Origin: Aeromonas veronii
Lineage (GTDB): Bacteria > Pseudomonadota > Gammaproteobacteria > Enterobacterales > Aeromonadaceae
DNA: 64,000 bases
Assembly: GCF_040215105.1 (NCBI RefSeq)
Contig: NZ_CP157875.1
Location: 1,479,501 to 1,543,500, forward strand
Reading direction: 5' to 3'
Position numbers and translations under genes: made by a program. Each line of letters opens with the position of its first letter. Within the stretch, counting starts at the first letter, position 1. The notes beneath the pieces were generated by a model, which saw nothing but the letters and a program-made list of their open reading frames with translations, did not search any database and was not told where the DNA came from. Of the stretch, positions 46,607 through 55,337 are shown one piece after another.

Positions 46607-47413
46607 TTACCAGATGTATCCGACGCCGACCCCGGCATAGAACTCGCCCTGGTGTTGCACCAGGGGGCTGTCTGCGATGTCGTCGTCATAGCGCTCGTAG
46701 TTGAAGCCAAACCCGCCAATCCAGTTGGGACTGAAGCGGTAGCTGCCGATGATGGAGGCCATGGGGGAGAGGGTGGTGCCGGTATTCCACTGGGGACGAC
46801 CGGGGGCCACTTCATCCGCCCCGATGCCGCCGAAATAGTAGTTCGCCAGATTGTGGCTGCGCAGCATCAGACCCGCCCCCGGCATCAGCAGCAGGCGGCC
46901 TCGCACTATGGGGAAGTTGGCCCAGAGCATCACCTCCTGGCCGTTGCTGGTACCGGTGACATCCGTGGTGGCCCGCATCGACCAGAGGGCATAGGGGGTG
47001 ATGAGATCCGCGCCAAAGCCTGCCTCGAACTCCCCTTTGCGTTTCTCCATGCCGGTGAAATAGGCATCGTCATCGGGATCCAGGTTGCCAAAGCGCACCC
47101 GCCCGAAGGCATAGGTCGACAGCCCGCCATCCCGGCTGAGGTAGTAACGGGCCCGATCCCCCAGGTACATCAGGTTGTCGCCAAAATAGAGGGCCCCCGG
47201 GATGGGGAGCAGGGCATCATCCTGATACTGATAACGGGCCTGGCCGCCGAGGACCACGCCGCCCAGCACCAATCCCTTGGGGATGGGGCTGCTCGGGCTG
47301 TCGCTGGAGAAGGCGCTGAGAGCACCGATGTCGATGTCGGCCCGGGCCGGGGCGACGAGCAACAGGCTCAGGAGTGCGGGGAGACAGGCGTGGCGCAAGG
47401 AGACAGGGGGCAT
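46607..47413 (-). CDS. MipA/OmpV-family outer-membrane protein
   Basis: A 268-residue outer-membrane beta-barrel. The signal peptide (HACLPALLSLLLVAPARA) precedes GGVVLGGQARYQYQDD, a middle with alternating aromatic strands, and the C-terminal FYAGVGVGYIW ending on an aromatic residue. This is the MipA/OmpV pattern. Members include a murein-hydrolase scaffold (E. coli MipA) and salt- or antigen-related OmpV. AAGGATCC is spaced for the ATG at 47413 rather than the adjoining TTG. It is monocistronic. Confidence 0.85.
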   Translation of the reverse strand: MPPVSLRHACLPALLSLLLVAPARADIDIGALSAFSSDSPSSPIPKGLVLGGVVLGGQARYQYQDDALLPIPGALYFGDNLMYLGDRARYYLSRDGGLSTYAFGRVRFGNLDPDDDAYFTGMEKRKGEFEAGFGADLITPYALWSMRATTDVTGTSNGQEVMLWANFPIVRGRLLLMPGAGLMLRSHNLANYYFGGIGADEVAPGRPQWNTGTTLSPMASIIGSYRFSPNWIGGFGFNYERYDDDIADSPLVQHQGEFYAGVGVGYIW

Positions 47414-47603
47414 CAAGGGATCCTTTTGGGTTTTCAGGCCGGGGCGTAGGTGGAGTCTTCGTCAGTGAAGCGTGTTTTTGCTGTGAATTCAAGTCGATAG
47501 CCGCAGGAATTCAGGTTGGTGTCAGCAAGTGGGGGCTAAGGGGGGAGGAAAGTACGCCGGTGTGTCCAACCACGTCGCGGGGGAGAGTAAATACGCAAAG
47601 AGG

Positions 47604-47639
47604 CAACAAGAAGAGAGGCCGGGGCCTCTCTTCTTGTTG
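47604..47639 (-). terminator. Long hairpin after perM
   Basis: A near-perfect 17-bp inverted repeat, CAACAAGAAGAGAGGCC/GGCCTCTCTTCTTGTTG, 15 bases past the perM stop. On the minus strand the second arm ends TTCTTGTTG with no long T-run. Confidence 0.75.
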
Positions 47640-47653
47640 GATTGTCATGGGGC

Positions 47654-48724
47654 TTATGGCGCGGGGCGGGGCAGCTCCTCGCGCTTGGGCCAGGCATTGA
47701 TCACCGCCTTGACCAGGGTGGCGAGGGGAATGGCGAAGAAGATCCCCCAGAAGCCCCAGAGGCCGCCAAACACCAGCACGGCGATGATGATGGCCACAGG
47801 GTGCAGGTTGACCGCCTCGGAGAAGAGCAGGGGCACCAGCAGGTTGCCATCCAGCCCCTGGATGACCAGATAGGCCACCATCAGCCAGGCGAAGTCCGGG
47901 GTCAGCCCCCACTGGAACAGGGCCACCATGGCCACGGGCACGGTCACCGCCACCGCCCCTATGTAGGGGATGAGCACGGAGAAGCCCACCGCCACCGCCA
48001 GCAGCACCGAGTAGCGCAGCCCCATCAGGGCGAAGGGCACATAGGTGGCGATGCCGACGATGAGGATCTCGATCACCTTGCCGCGGATGTAATTGATGAT
48101 CTGGTCGTTCATCTCCACCCAGACCCGGTTCACCAGGGTGCGGTTGCGCGGCAGGAAGCGGCGCAGCCCTCCCATCAGAACCTGCTTGTCCTTGAGCATG
48201 AAGAACACCATCAGGGGCACCAGGATGGCGTAGACCAGGATGGCGACCACGTTGACCAGGGAGCTCAGGGAAGCGCTCACCAACTGCTCGCCCCCCGCCA
48301 AGATGCGCTGGCGGATGTTGTCGATGATGGTCTCGACCAGGCTGACGTCGATGATCTCCGGGTACTTCTCCGGCAGGGCACGCACATAGTCCTGAGCGTG
48401 GTTGAGCATGGCCGGCGCTTCCTTGGCCAGGTTGATGCCCTGGCTCACCAGGGTCGGAATGAGCCCGAGGAAGGCCGTCACGGTGAGGGCGATGAACAGC
48501 AGCAGTACCAGGCTGGTGGCCAGGGTGCGAGAAAGCCCGGCCCGCTGCAATCGGCTCACCGGCCACTCCAGCAGGTAGGCCATCACCAGTGCGACCAGCA
48601 GCGGCGCCAGGATGTCGCCAAACAGCCAGAGCACGGCGAAGCAGAACACCAGCAGCAGGAACAGGGTGACCGCATCGGGATCGGAGAAGCGGGTCTGGTA
48701 CCAGCGCTTCAGGACTTCTAACAT
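47654..48724 (-). CDS. perM: AI-2E-family permease PerM
   Basis: A 356-residue inner-membrane protein with about eight hydrophobic segments. The start LEVLKRWYQTRFSDPDAVTLFLLL and the later GVVVAVTVPVA-like, NLLVPLLFSEAVNLHPVAI and WGIFFAIPLATLVKAV segments fit the AI-2E exporter/permease family (PerM, YdiK, YhhT). The proximity of bepA and an arsC-like gene copies the E. coli yfgO(perM)-bepA-yfgD group. The name comes from that context. The transported compound is not established. Confidence 0.9.
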   Translation of the reverse strand: MLEVLKRWYQTRFSDPDAVTLFLLLVFCFAVLWLFGDILAPLLVALVMAYLLEWPVSRLQRAGLSRTLATSLVLLLFIALTVTAFLGLIPTLVSQGINLAKEAPAMLNHAQDYVRALPEKYPEIIDVSLVETIIDNIRQRILAGGEQLVSASLSSLVNVVAILVYAILVPLMVFFMLKDKQVLMGGLRRFLPRNRTLVNRVWVEMNDQIINYIRGKVIEILIVGIATYVPFALMGLRYSVLLAVAVGFSVLIPYIGAVAVTVPVAMVALFQWGLTPDFAWLMVAYLVIQGLDGNLLVPLLFSEAVNLHPVAIIIAVLVFGGLWGFWGIFFAIPLATLVKAVINAWPKREELPRPAP

Positions 48725-48791
48725 CGGAGCTTCCTTACATTACTGGGGCATGGGATGACATGCGCCCGACGACGGTGTGCAAAGAGACGCA

Positions 48792-49034
48792 TCATGACGA
48801 GGGACTGCTGACCACCAGTTGCAGCCTTAGACAGGTCTCGGTTTCCTGCAACGGTTGTACCTGATGGCCCTGTCGGCGCAACCAGACGGGAATGTCCTGT
48901 CTGGAACCCGCATCGGCCAGCAGGAGCTGCACGCACTGGCCGTCATGGGCCGCCCGCAGCCAGAGCTTGAGCCGGATCAGGGGCTCGGGGCAACGCCAGG
49001 GGGTCAGGTCGAGCTGTTCCCAGTGCTGTTCCAT
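48792..49034 (-). CDS. TusA-like sulfurtransferase domain protein
   Basis: An 80-residue single-domain protein. LDLTPWRCPEPLIRLKLWLRA carries the CPxP motif of TusA/SirA proteins, whose cysteine carries a persulfide. The rest (DIPVWLRRQGHQV) follows the fold. An ATG twelve codons upstream (49070) is possible. Neither ribosome binding site is strong. It lies between perM and divergent bepA, as in related gammaproteobacteria. A specific sulfur-relay role is not shown. Confidence 0.78.
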   Translation of the reverse strand: MEQHWEQLDLTPWRCPEPLIRLKLWLRAAHDGQCVQLLLADAGSRQDIPVWLRRQGHQVQPLQETETCLRLQLVVSSPSS

Positions 49035-49162
49035 CTCGGGGAGGGCTCCATCGCGTATGATGGCCGTCATTATGGCCGCGATGGCAGGATGAAACAACGC
49101 TTGTAGGCCTTGATGGGCAAGGGTATTCTGCCCGAGCACTTTCTGATGGAGATAGAGACACA

Positions 49163-50617
49163 GTGGCCCGCTTTTCCCCCTTGATGGCATCCTTTCCCCT
49201 GCTGGTCTCCCTGATGAGCGCGACCTTCCACGCCCAGGCGAACAACCAGCTGCCCGACATCGGCACCGCCGGGGTAGCGGCCCTGCCCATCGAGCAGGAA
49301 GTGCGCTATGGCAATGCCTTCATGCGATTCGCCCGGGCCGGCCTGCCCATCATCGACGATCCCGTGCTGAGCGAATACATCGACGATCTGGGTCAGCGAC
49401 TGCTCACCAACGCGGACGGGGTGCGCTTCCCCTTCACCTTCTTCCTCATCAACGATCCCAGCATCAACGCGGCCGCCTTCCTGGGCGGACGAGTCAAGGT
49501 GCACACCGGCCTGTTCCTTTACGCCGACAGCGAGAGCGAGCTCGCCTCGGTGCTGGCGCACGAAATCACCCACGTGACCCAGCGCCATATCGCCCGCTAC
49601 ATGGAGTCCCAGGCGAGCAGTTCCGCCATGACCCTGGCCGGGCTGGTGGGTTCCATTGCGCTGGCGGTGATCAACCCCACCGCCGGTATCGCCGCCTTGC
49701 AGACCACCCTGGGTCTCTCCATGCAGTCCGCTATCAACTACACCCGGGACAACGAATACGAGGCGGACCGGATCGGCATGAAGACGCTCTATGACGCCGG
49801 TTTCGATCCCATGGGGATGGCCACCTTCTTCCAGAAACTGGCGGCGGAGTATCGCTACGCCAGCAAGCCGCCGGAGATGCTGCTCACTCACCCCCTGCCG
49901 GAGACCCGGATCAGCGAGGCCCGCGCCCGCGCCAGCAGCTATGGCCGCCGCACCCTGCCTCCCAGCCTCGACTTCTGGCTGGCCAAGGTGCGCATCCAGG
50001 TGCGCTACGGCACCGAGACCCCCCAGGGACTGCTGAGCTATTTTGACAACCGCCTGCAAAAGGGAGACTACCCCCTCAAGGATGCCGCCCTCTACGGCAA
50101 GGCCCTGGCCCTGCTGCAGCTCAAGCGCACCGATGAGGCGGATGCGCTGATGCAGGAGCTGGCGGCGCGCCACCCCGAGGATCTCTTCATGGTGGATGCC
50201 ATGACCGACATCGATCTCGCCAAGGGGCGCAGTGCCCAGGCCATCGCCCGGTTGGAGCGCTTCCGTACCCGGATGCCGGACAACGAGGTGGTGGTGGTCA
50301 ACCTCGGCAACGCCTATCTGGAGGCGGGCAATTACAAGAAATCCATCGCCACCCTGGATCCTTACGCCCGCGAGCACGAGGAGAACAGCCTGGCCTGGAG
50401 CCTGTTGTCGGACGCCTATCGCAAGTCGGGCCGGATGACGGACTTGCACATGGCGCGGGCGGAGACCCTCTCCCTGCGTGGTGACTATCAGGCGGCTATC
50501 GACGAGCTGGTGGTGGCCCGCGGCACCACCACCGACAAGCTGACGTTGGCCCGCATCGAGGCGCGCATCACCCAGCTGGAGCGGGCGAAGAAGGATCTCG
50601 ATAGCTTGAAAGGCTGA
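49163..50617 (+). CDS. bepA: Periplasmic M48 metalloprotease/chaperone BepA
   Basis: A 484-residue exported M48 protease. It has a signal peptide (LLVSLMSATFHAQA). The zinc site is HEITH at 133-137 (H136-H140 in E. coli), with the third ligand in the DNEYEADRIG box. The C-terminal half (about 310-480) is made of TPR repeats. BepA assists LptD assembly and degrades stalled outer-membrane proteins. Translation is taken from GTG at 49163, with GGAG about twelve bases upstream; an ATG at codon 8 would also leave a signal peptide. It is divergent from the tusA-like gene. Confidence 0.93.
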   Translation: MARFSPLMASFPLLVSLMSATFHAQANNQLPDIGTAGVAALPIEQEVRYGNAFMRFARAGLPIIDDPVLSEYIDDLGQRLLTNADGVRFPFTFFLINDPSINAAAFLGGRVKVHTGLFLYADSESELASVLAHEITHVTQRHIARYMESQASSSAMTLAGLVGSIALAVINPTAGIAALQTTLGLSMQSAINYTRDNEYEADRIGMKTLYDAGFDPMGMATFFQKLAAEYRYASKPPEMLLTHPLPETRISEARARASSYGRRTLPPSLDFWLAKVRIQVRYGTETPQGLLSYFDNRLQKGDYPLKDAALYGKALALLQLKRTDEADALMQELAARHPEDLFMVDAMTDIDLAKGRSAQAIARLERFRTRMPDNEVVVVNLGNAYLEAGNYKKSIATLDPYAREHEENSLAWSLLSDAYRKSGRMTDLHMARAETLSLRGDYQAAIDELVVARGTTTDKLTLARIEARITQLERAKKDLDSLKG

Positions 50618-50636
50618 TCCCGAGGCGGGTGATGAC

Positions 50637-50668
50637 AGACGGGGTGCCCCATCAGGGGCACCCCGTCT
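50637..50668. terminator. Terminator between bepA and tlpA-like gene
   Basis: A 14-bp stem, AGACGGGGTGCCCC/GGGGCACCCCGTCT, with ATCA loop, followed by CGTTTTATT. The genes converge here. Confidence 0.88.
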
Positions 50669-50742
50669 CGTTTTATTGGACACTCATGCTGCCATTGATG
50701 CCTGTTGAAGAGGGCTTGCTAGGTCAATGTGATGATTGGTAG

Positions 50743-51201
50743 CTACTGATGCTGCCGGGGTGTGACTGTCCGGGCTTTTATCTCGGCCAATTTCTGCTCG
50801 TCCAGCTCCCCGACCAGGGTCTCCAGCAGCTCGCCTTCGGCACTGAGCAGGTAGCTGGTGGGCAGCATGGCGGGGCGGGGGAAGGGGAGGCGTGACTCAT
50901 CTGCCGGGATCAGCAGGGGCACGGTTATCCCGTGCTGGCGGGCGAGCGCGGTCAGCTCGGCAGGGGTGGCGGCATCATAGTTGATGGCGATCACCCCTAT
51001 CTCCCCTTGCTGCTGCAGGGCCGCCAGCAGCGGCATCTCCCGCAGACAGGGGGGGCACCAGGGGGCGAAGTAATTGACCAGCAGCGGCTTGCCGGTGAAG
51101 TCGTCGAGGGTCACGGCTTGCCCCCCGGCGTCGGTGAAGCGCGGTGCCGGCGAGCAGGCCGTCAGCAGAGCGGCCACAATCAGCCAACAAATTCGTTTCA
51201 T
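50743..51201 (-). CDS. TlpA/ResA-like thioredoxin-fold lipoprotein
   Basis: A 152-residue lipoprotein. The lipobox ALLTAC has C16 as the lipid site. A thioredoxin domain follows with FAPWCPPC (C49 and C52). VIAINYDAATPAELTAL and the cis-Pro region PTSYLL are later marks of the TlpA family. A periplasmic thiol-disulfide reductase role, for example in cytochrome maturation or protection, is inferred. The frame continues upstream, but only this ATG gives the lipoprotein signal. Confidence 0.88.
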   Translation of the reverse strand: MKRICWLIVAALLTACSPAPRFTDAGGQAVTLDDFTGKPLLVNYFAPWCPPCLREMPLLAALQQQGEIGVIAINYDAATPAELTALARQHGITVPLLIPADESRLPFPRPAMLPTSYLLSAEGELLETLVGELDEQKLAEIKARTVTPRQHQ

Positions 51202-51288
51202 TTCTGGCACCCTTGCCCTTACCCTCATCCGACGTTTCCCCTACAATAGCGCGGTTTCTTGTCCCATCAGTCATATCAGGGAGTTACC

Positions 51289-51639
51289 ATGAGCGAGACC
51301 CAAATCTACCACAATCCGCGCTGCTCAAAGAGCCGTGAAACCCTGGCGCTGCTGGAGCAGCACGGGATCGCCCCTGATGTGGTGCTCTATCTGGAACAGG
51401 CGCCTAGCGAGGCGCAGATTCGCACCCTGCTGGGCCAGCTCGGCTTCAGCGATCCGCGCCAGCTGATGCGCACCAAGGAGGATCTCTACAAGGAGCTGGG
51501 GCTGGCCGAACAAGAAGGCGATGCCCTGATCGCCGCCATGCACCAGCATCCCAAGCTGATCGAGCGCCCCATCGTCATCAGAAACGGACAGGCCCGCATC
51601 GGCCGTCCGCCCGAGCAGGTGCTGGAGATCCTCAAGTGA
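51289..51639 (+). CDS. ArsC-family reductase (YfgD-like)
   Basis: A 116-residue glutaredoxin-fold protein. YHNPRCSKSRETLALLEQ has the catalytic cysteine C12, and PIVIRNGQARIGRPPEQVLEIL has the arsenate-anion arginine and the family C-terminus. It resembles E. coli YfgD, which sits beside bepA there too. Arsenate reduction is typical, but YfgD itself has no proven substrate. GGGAG precedes this ATG. The stop shares bases with the GTG start of the next gene. Confidence 0.9.
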   Translation: MSETQIYHNPRCSKSRETLALLEQHGIAPDVVLYLEQAPSEAQIRTLLGQLGFSDPRQLMRTKEDLYKELGLAEQEGDALIAAMHQHPKLIERPIVIRNGQARIGRPPEQVLEILK

Positions 51640-52016
51640 GCACCCGCTTCGCCCGTCTGCTGACCCTGACCGGCTTCTTCGGTCTGCTGGGATGGGTCCT
51701 GCTGTGGCATCTGTGGCTCTCTCCCCATCCGGATCTCAACCCCTGGTTGCTGCCGGTGATCTGGACGGTGCCCCTGCTGTTCCCCCTAAAGGGCATAGTG
51801 CAGGGCAACCCCTACACCCACGCCTGGGGCAACTTCGTGCTGATGCCCTATTTCCTGCACGCCCTGACGCTCATCACCACGGACGAGGGGGAGCGCTGGC
51901 TGGCGGTGGTGGAGCTGGTGTTCACCACCTTAGCCTTCATCGGCACCATCTACTACGCCCGCCTGCGCGGCCGCGAGCTGGGTCTCAGTATCCGCAAGAA
52001 GAAAGAGTCGAGCTGA
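51636..52016 (+). CDS. DUF2069 membrane protein
   Basis: A 126-residue protein with about four membrane segments (TLTGFFGLLGWVLLWHLWL, then LLPVIWTVPLLFPLKGIVQGNPYTHAWGNF, then FTTLAFIGTIYYARLRG). The LKGIVQGNPYTHAWGNF stretch is the DUF2069 mark. The start is GTG inside the ArsC stop (GTGA), so translation is coupled. The function is unknown. A terminator with an eight-T tail follows. Confidence 0.85.
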   Translation: MSTRFARLLTLTGFFGLLGWVLLWHLWLSPHPDLNPWLLPVIWTVPLLFPLKGIVQGNPYTHAWGNFVLMPYFLHALTLITTDEGERWLAVVELVFTTLAFIGTIYYARLRGRELGLSIRKKKESS

Positions 52017-52031
52017 CAGAGCCTGACCCTC

Positions 52032-52056
52032 AAACCGGACCACGCGTCCGGTTTTT
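52032..52056 (+). terminator. Terminator after DUF2069 gene
   Basis: AAACCGGAC/GTCCGGTTT stem followed by TTTT. Confidence 0.85.
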
Positions 52057-52239
52057 TTGGCGCCATCCGTCAGCTATTGACCCTGACAGCCTCTCCGCTC
52101 CCATCTCCAAAGAGGTATGGTGATAAAATAAAGCCTCGGCCGGAGCTTGACTGCCCTCTGTATTGATCAGGCTCCTGAACGTCATCCACGGGATGGCCTG
52201 ATGAGTCGGGTGCCCCTGGCCCCGATCTGCGAGACCTCT

Positions 52240-53301
52240 ATGACAATCCAACTTGCTCCTCTCTTTCGACACTCCCTGTTGACCCTGGCGCTGGCCTGCT
52301 CGGTCGGTGGCGCGGCACAGGCCTGTACCCGCGCCCTCTATCAGGGGGAGGATGGCCTCATCGTCACGGGGCGCACCATGGACTGGCGCACCGCCATGCC
52401 CACCAATCTCTGGTCGCTGCCACGGGGTATCAGTCGGGACGGCGCCGCTGGCCCCAATTCGCTGAAATGGCAGGCACGCTATGGCTCCGTGGTGGCGGCG
52501 GGGTTTGATGCGGGCACGGCGGATGGGATGAACGAGCGGGGGCTGGTGGCGAACCTGCTCTATCTGACCGAATCGGAGTATGTGACCCCGAGCGCCGCAG
52601 ACAAGCGCAAGACCCTCTCCATCTCCCTCTGGGCCCAGTATGTGCTGGACAACTTCGCCACCGTGGACGAGGCGGTGACGGCGCTCGCGAAGGATGAATT
52701 CTACGTGATGACCGGCATGACGCCGGATGGGCGACCGGCCCAGTTGCACCTCTCCCTCTCGGATGCGAGCGGCGACTCGGCCATCTTCCAGTATGTGGGC
52801 GGCAAGTTGCAAATCCATCACGACCGCAGCTACCAGGTGATGACCAACTCCCCCACCTTCGACAAGCAGCTGGCCCTCAACGACTACTGGGAAGAGATCG
52901 GGGGGCTGACCATGTTGCCCGGTACCAACCGTTCGGCGGATCGTTTCGCGCGCGCCTCCTTCTACATCAAGACCCTGCCCAAGACCAGCAAGATGGAGCA
53001 GGGGGTGGCCGGGGTGATGAGCGTGATGCGCAACGTCTCCGTCCCCATGGGGATCAGCACGCCGGATCAGCCCAACATCTCCACCACATTGTGGCGCAGC
53101 GTGGCGGATCAACAGCATCGCCGCTACTTCTTCGAGCTGACCAACTTGCCCAACACCTTCTGGGTGAGCATGGACAAGCTGGATCTCAAGGAAGGGGCCG
53201 CGGTGAAGAAGCTGGGGCTGACCGAGGGACAGCTCTATGCGGGAGAGACCGCGGAGAAGTTTGTGGCCAGCAAGCCGTTTGTCTTCCAGCCAGCGATCTG
53301 A
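52240..53301 (+). CDS. Penicillin V acylase-like Ntn hydrolase (choloylglycine hydrolase family)
   Basis: A 353-residue secreted protein. The signal peptide ends at AAQA, which puts C29 first in the mature protein as the N-terminal nucleophile (CTRALYQGEDG). GRTMDW follows at the substrate site, and then MNERGLVANLLYL, VMTNSPTFDKQLALNDYW and LPGTNRSADRF. This order closely follows Gram-negative penicillin V acylases such as the Pectobacterium enzyme, which also cleave N-acyl homoserine lactones. A periplasmic acylase is inferred; substrate preference is not shown. The ribosome binding site is weak. It is monocistronic. Confidence 0.9.
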   Translation: MTIQLAPLFRHSLLTLALACSVGGAAQACTRALYQGEDGLIVTGRTMDWRTAMPTNLWSLPRGISRDGAAGPNSLKWQARYGSVVAAGFDAGTADGMNERGLVANLLYLTESEYVTPSAADKRKTLSISLWAQYVLDNFATVDEAVTALAKDEFYVMTGMTPDGRPAQLHLSLSDASGDSAIFQYVGGKLQIHHDRSYQVMTNSPTFDKQLALNDYWEEIGGLTMLPGTNRSADRFARASFYIKTLPKTSKMEQGVAGVMSVMRNVSVPMGISTPDQPNISTTLWRSVADQQHRRYFFELTNLPNTFWVSMDKLDLKEGAAVKKLGLTEGQLYAGETAEKFVASKPFVFQPAI

Positions 53302-53314
53302 ATCGCACGCAGAT

Positions 53315-53342
53315 AAAAAAACGCCCATTGGGGCGTTTTTTT
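53315..53342. terminator. Bidirectional terminator between acylase and acpH
   Basis: A 12-bp stem, AAAAAAACGCCC/GGGCGTTTTTTT, with ATTG loop. It overlaps the acpH stop codon. Confidence 0.9.
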
Positions 53343-53946
53343 ATGGGTGCTTGCCCCGCCGATAGGCCGCCAGTTGCTGCTCGCTGGCGGCCATCAACTC
53401 GGGGTAGAAGCGCAGAAAGCCCTGCTCACTGGCCCGCCACTGCGCCGCATCCAGGGTGAGGAGCGCCTCCCCGAGGGGCAGGGGCCGGCGCAACCGGCGT
53501 CCGATACCATCGAGGGCCTGGGCCAGTCCTTCCTTGTGGTGGTACGACGCTATCCAGTCCTGCTCCGCCATCCGTCTGAGAGGCAGGGGCAAGCCCTGGG
53601 GCAGGCGCGCATCATCGGCCAGCAGGCGACCATAGCTCTCCCGCAGAAAATCGGGTTGAGGGAGGCTGGCGTAGCGGGACCAGTGTCGGCAGAGCCAGTG
53701 GTCATAGAGCATGTCCACCAGAATGCCGCCGAAGCGGCGCCAGGGGGCCTCGAAGCGGGCGACCGCGGCCCTGTGCTCGGGGTGGGCATCGGTGAAGGCA
53801 TCTATCTTGCGGTGCAGCCAGATCCCCTCGTCCAGATCGGGTCCGAGCTGGCTCGGGAGCGAGCCCTTGACGAAGTCCCCCAGCAGGTTGCCGGTGAGGG
53901 AGCTCTGGGTGTGGGCGGCCAGGTGCAGGTGAGCCAGATAGTTCAT
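53341..53946 (-). CDS. acpH: Acyl carrier protein phosphodiesterase
   Basis: A 201-residue HD-type hydrolase that removes 4'-phosphopantetheine from ACP. The start NYLAHLHLAAHTQSSLTGNLLGDFVKG, HRKIDAFTDAHPEHRAA with histidine-aspartate metal ligands, and FGGILVDMLYDHWL are the DUF479/AcpH signatures. E. coli AcpH has 193 residues. It is cytoplasmic. The gene stands alone. Confidence 0.92.
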   Translation of the reverse strand: MNYLAHLHLAAHTQSSLTGNLLGDFVKGSLPSQLGPDLDEGIWLHRKIDAFTDAHPEHRAAVARFEAPWRRFGGILVDMLYDHWLCRHWSRYASLPQPDFLRESYGRLLADDARLPQGLPLPLRRMAEQDWIASYHHKEGLAQALDGIGRRLRRPLPLGEALLTLDAAQWRASEQGFLRFYPELMAASEQQLAAYRRGKHP

Positions 53947-54111
53947 GGGAGCGGATATCGACCAGCGAAGATTGCAGGTGAGCCTAGCGGATCCGCGCGG
54001 CTTTGCCTATGGGCAACGTGACGTGAGCCCTTCCCCTGGCGTGCCAAAGGTGGGTTAATGACGCTTCCCGCCTCGCCGGCTTCCAGACAATGTTTCGCAA
54101 GGAGTGACCCC

Positions 54112-55242
54112 ATGTTGACCCTGATCGAAGGTGCCGAGATCTACAGTCCCCATTATCTTGGCCAGCAGGATCTGCTGGTGGCCGATGGCCGCATCGCCTG
54201 GGCAGGCAAAGGGCTGGATGTGCCCGCCAACTGGCCGCTGGTACGGGTGGATGGTCGTGGCCACTATCTGGTGCCTGGCTTGGTGGATCCCTTGGCCCAT
54301 ATCACCGGCGGTGGCGGTGAGGGGGGCTTTGGTTTTCGCACCCCCGAGCTGGCGGCGGGAGAAGCCCTGCAGGCGGGCGTCACCACCCTGGTGGCGGCGC
54401 TGGGTACCGACAGCCTGACCCGGAGCCCATCCCAGGTGCTCGGCAAGGTGCGCGAATTCAACGCCGCCGGGGTGAGCGCCTTCATGTACACCGGCTCCTA
54501 CCATCTGCCGGTCAAGACTCTCACCGATTCGATGGAGTCCGACATCATGCTGATCCCCGAGGTGTTGGGAGTGGGGGAGGTCGCCATCAGCGATCACCGC
54601 TCCAGCGCGCCCACCCATGACGAGCTGGCCCGGCTGGTGAGCGAGGCGCGGGTGGCGGGGCTGCTGTCGGGCAAGAGCGGAGTCAGCTTCTTTCATCTGG
54701 GGGATGGCAAGGGGGCGCTCGCACCGCTGCGGGCCCTGCGCGATAACACCGACATCCCGCTGCGCCAGCTCTACCCGACCCACTGCAACCGCAACCCCTG
54801 GCTGTTTGCCGAAGCCATCGACTGGGGCAAGGCGGGAGGCTGGGTCGATCTCACCACCTCGAGCTTCCCCGACCTGCTGGAGGATGGGGAGCGGCTGGCG
54901 GCGGATGCGCTGGTGGAACTGCTGGCCGCCGGTGTGTCAGCCGATCGCATCAGTTTCAGCTCGGATGCCAACGCCAGTCTGCCGCGCTTCGATGGCGAAG
55001 GGCGGCTCATCGAGCTGCGCTGCGGCCAGATTGGCAGCCTGTGGCAGGCGTGCGTCAAGGCGCGGGCGCTGGGCGTGGCGTGGGAGACGGCTCTCGGGGT
55101 CGTGACGGTGAATCCGGCGAGGGCGCTCGGTCTTGCAGGCAAGGGAGTGATCGCTCCTGGCAAGGATGCGGATCTGCTGCTGGTAGACCCGGAAACCATG
55201 GCCATCAGATGGGTGATGAGCGCCGGTCAGTGGCGAGTGTGA
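54112..55242 (+). CDS. iadA: IadA-like isoaspartyl dipeptidase with altered metal site
   Basis: A 376-residue amidohydrolase-fold protein similar to E. coli IadA (390), which cleaves isoaspartyl dipeptides. Similar segments are GGGGEGGFGFRTPE, AISDHRSSAPT, FFHLGDGKGAL, YPTHCNRNPWLF and SSDANASLPRF. The metal-ligand HVH motif of IadA (DQHVH) reads DPLAH here (D59-H63), so the first histidine is replaced by L61. The other ligands (H in HLGD, H in PTHCNRN, D in SSDAN) are present. Activity is therefore uncertain. AAGGAG lies before the chosen ATG. Confidence 0.85.
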   Translation: MLTLIEGAEIYSPHYLGQQDLLVADGRIAWAGKGLDVPANWPLVRVDGRGHYLVPGLVDPLAHITGGGGEGGFGFRTPELAAGEALQAGVTTLVAALGTDSLTRSPSQVLGKVREFNAAGVSAFMYTGSYHLPVKTLTDSMESDIMLIPEVLGVGEVAISDHRSSAPTHDELARLVSEARVAGLLSGKSGVSFFHLGDGKGALAPLRALRDNTDIPLRQLYPTHCNRNPWLFAEAIDWGKAGGWVDLTTSSFPDLLEDGERLAADALVELLAAGVSADRISFSSDANASLPRFDGEGRLIELRCGQIGSLWQACVKARALGVAWETALGVVTVNPARALGLAGKGVIAPGKDADLLLVDPETMAIRWVMSAGQWRV

Positions 55243-55285
55243 CTCGGGGCGCTGCGCCCGTCATGCCCCCGTCTTTTAAAGAAGT

Positions 55286-55315
55286 AAAAAGCCCGGCAGC
55301 GATGCCGGGCTTTTT
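55286..55315. terminator. Bidirectional terminator between iadA-like gene and lysO
   Basis: AAAAAGCCCGGCA/TGCCGGGCTTTTT stem with GCGA loop between converging genes. Confidence 0.92.
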
Positions 55316-55337
55316 CGCAGGAGAGAGGAGGACGAGG

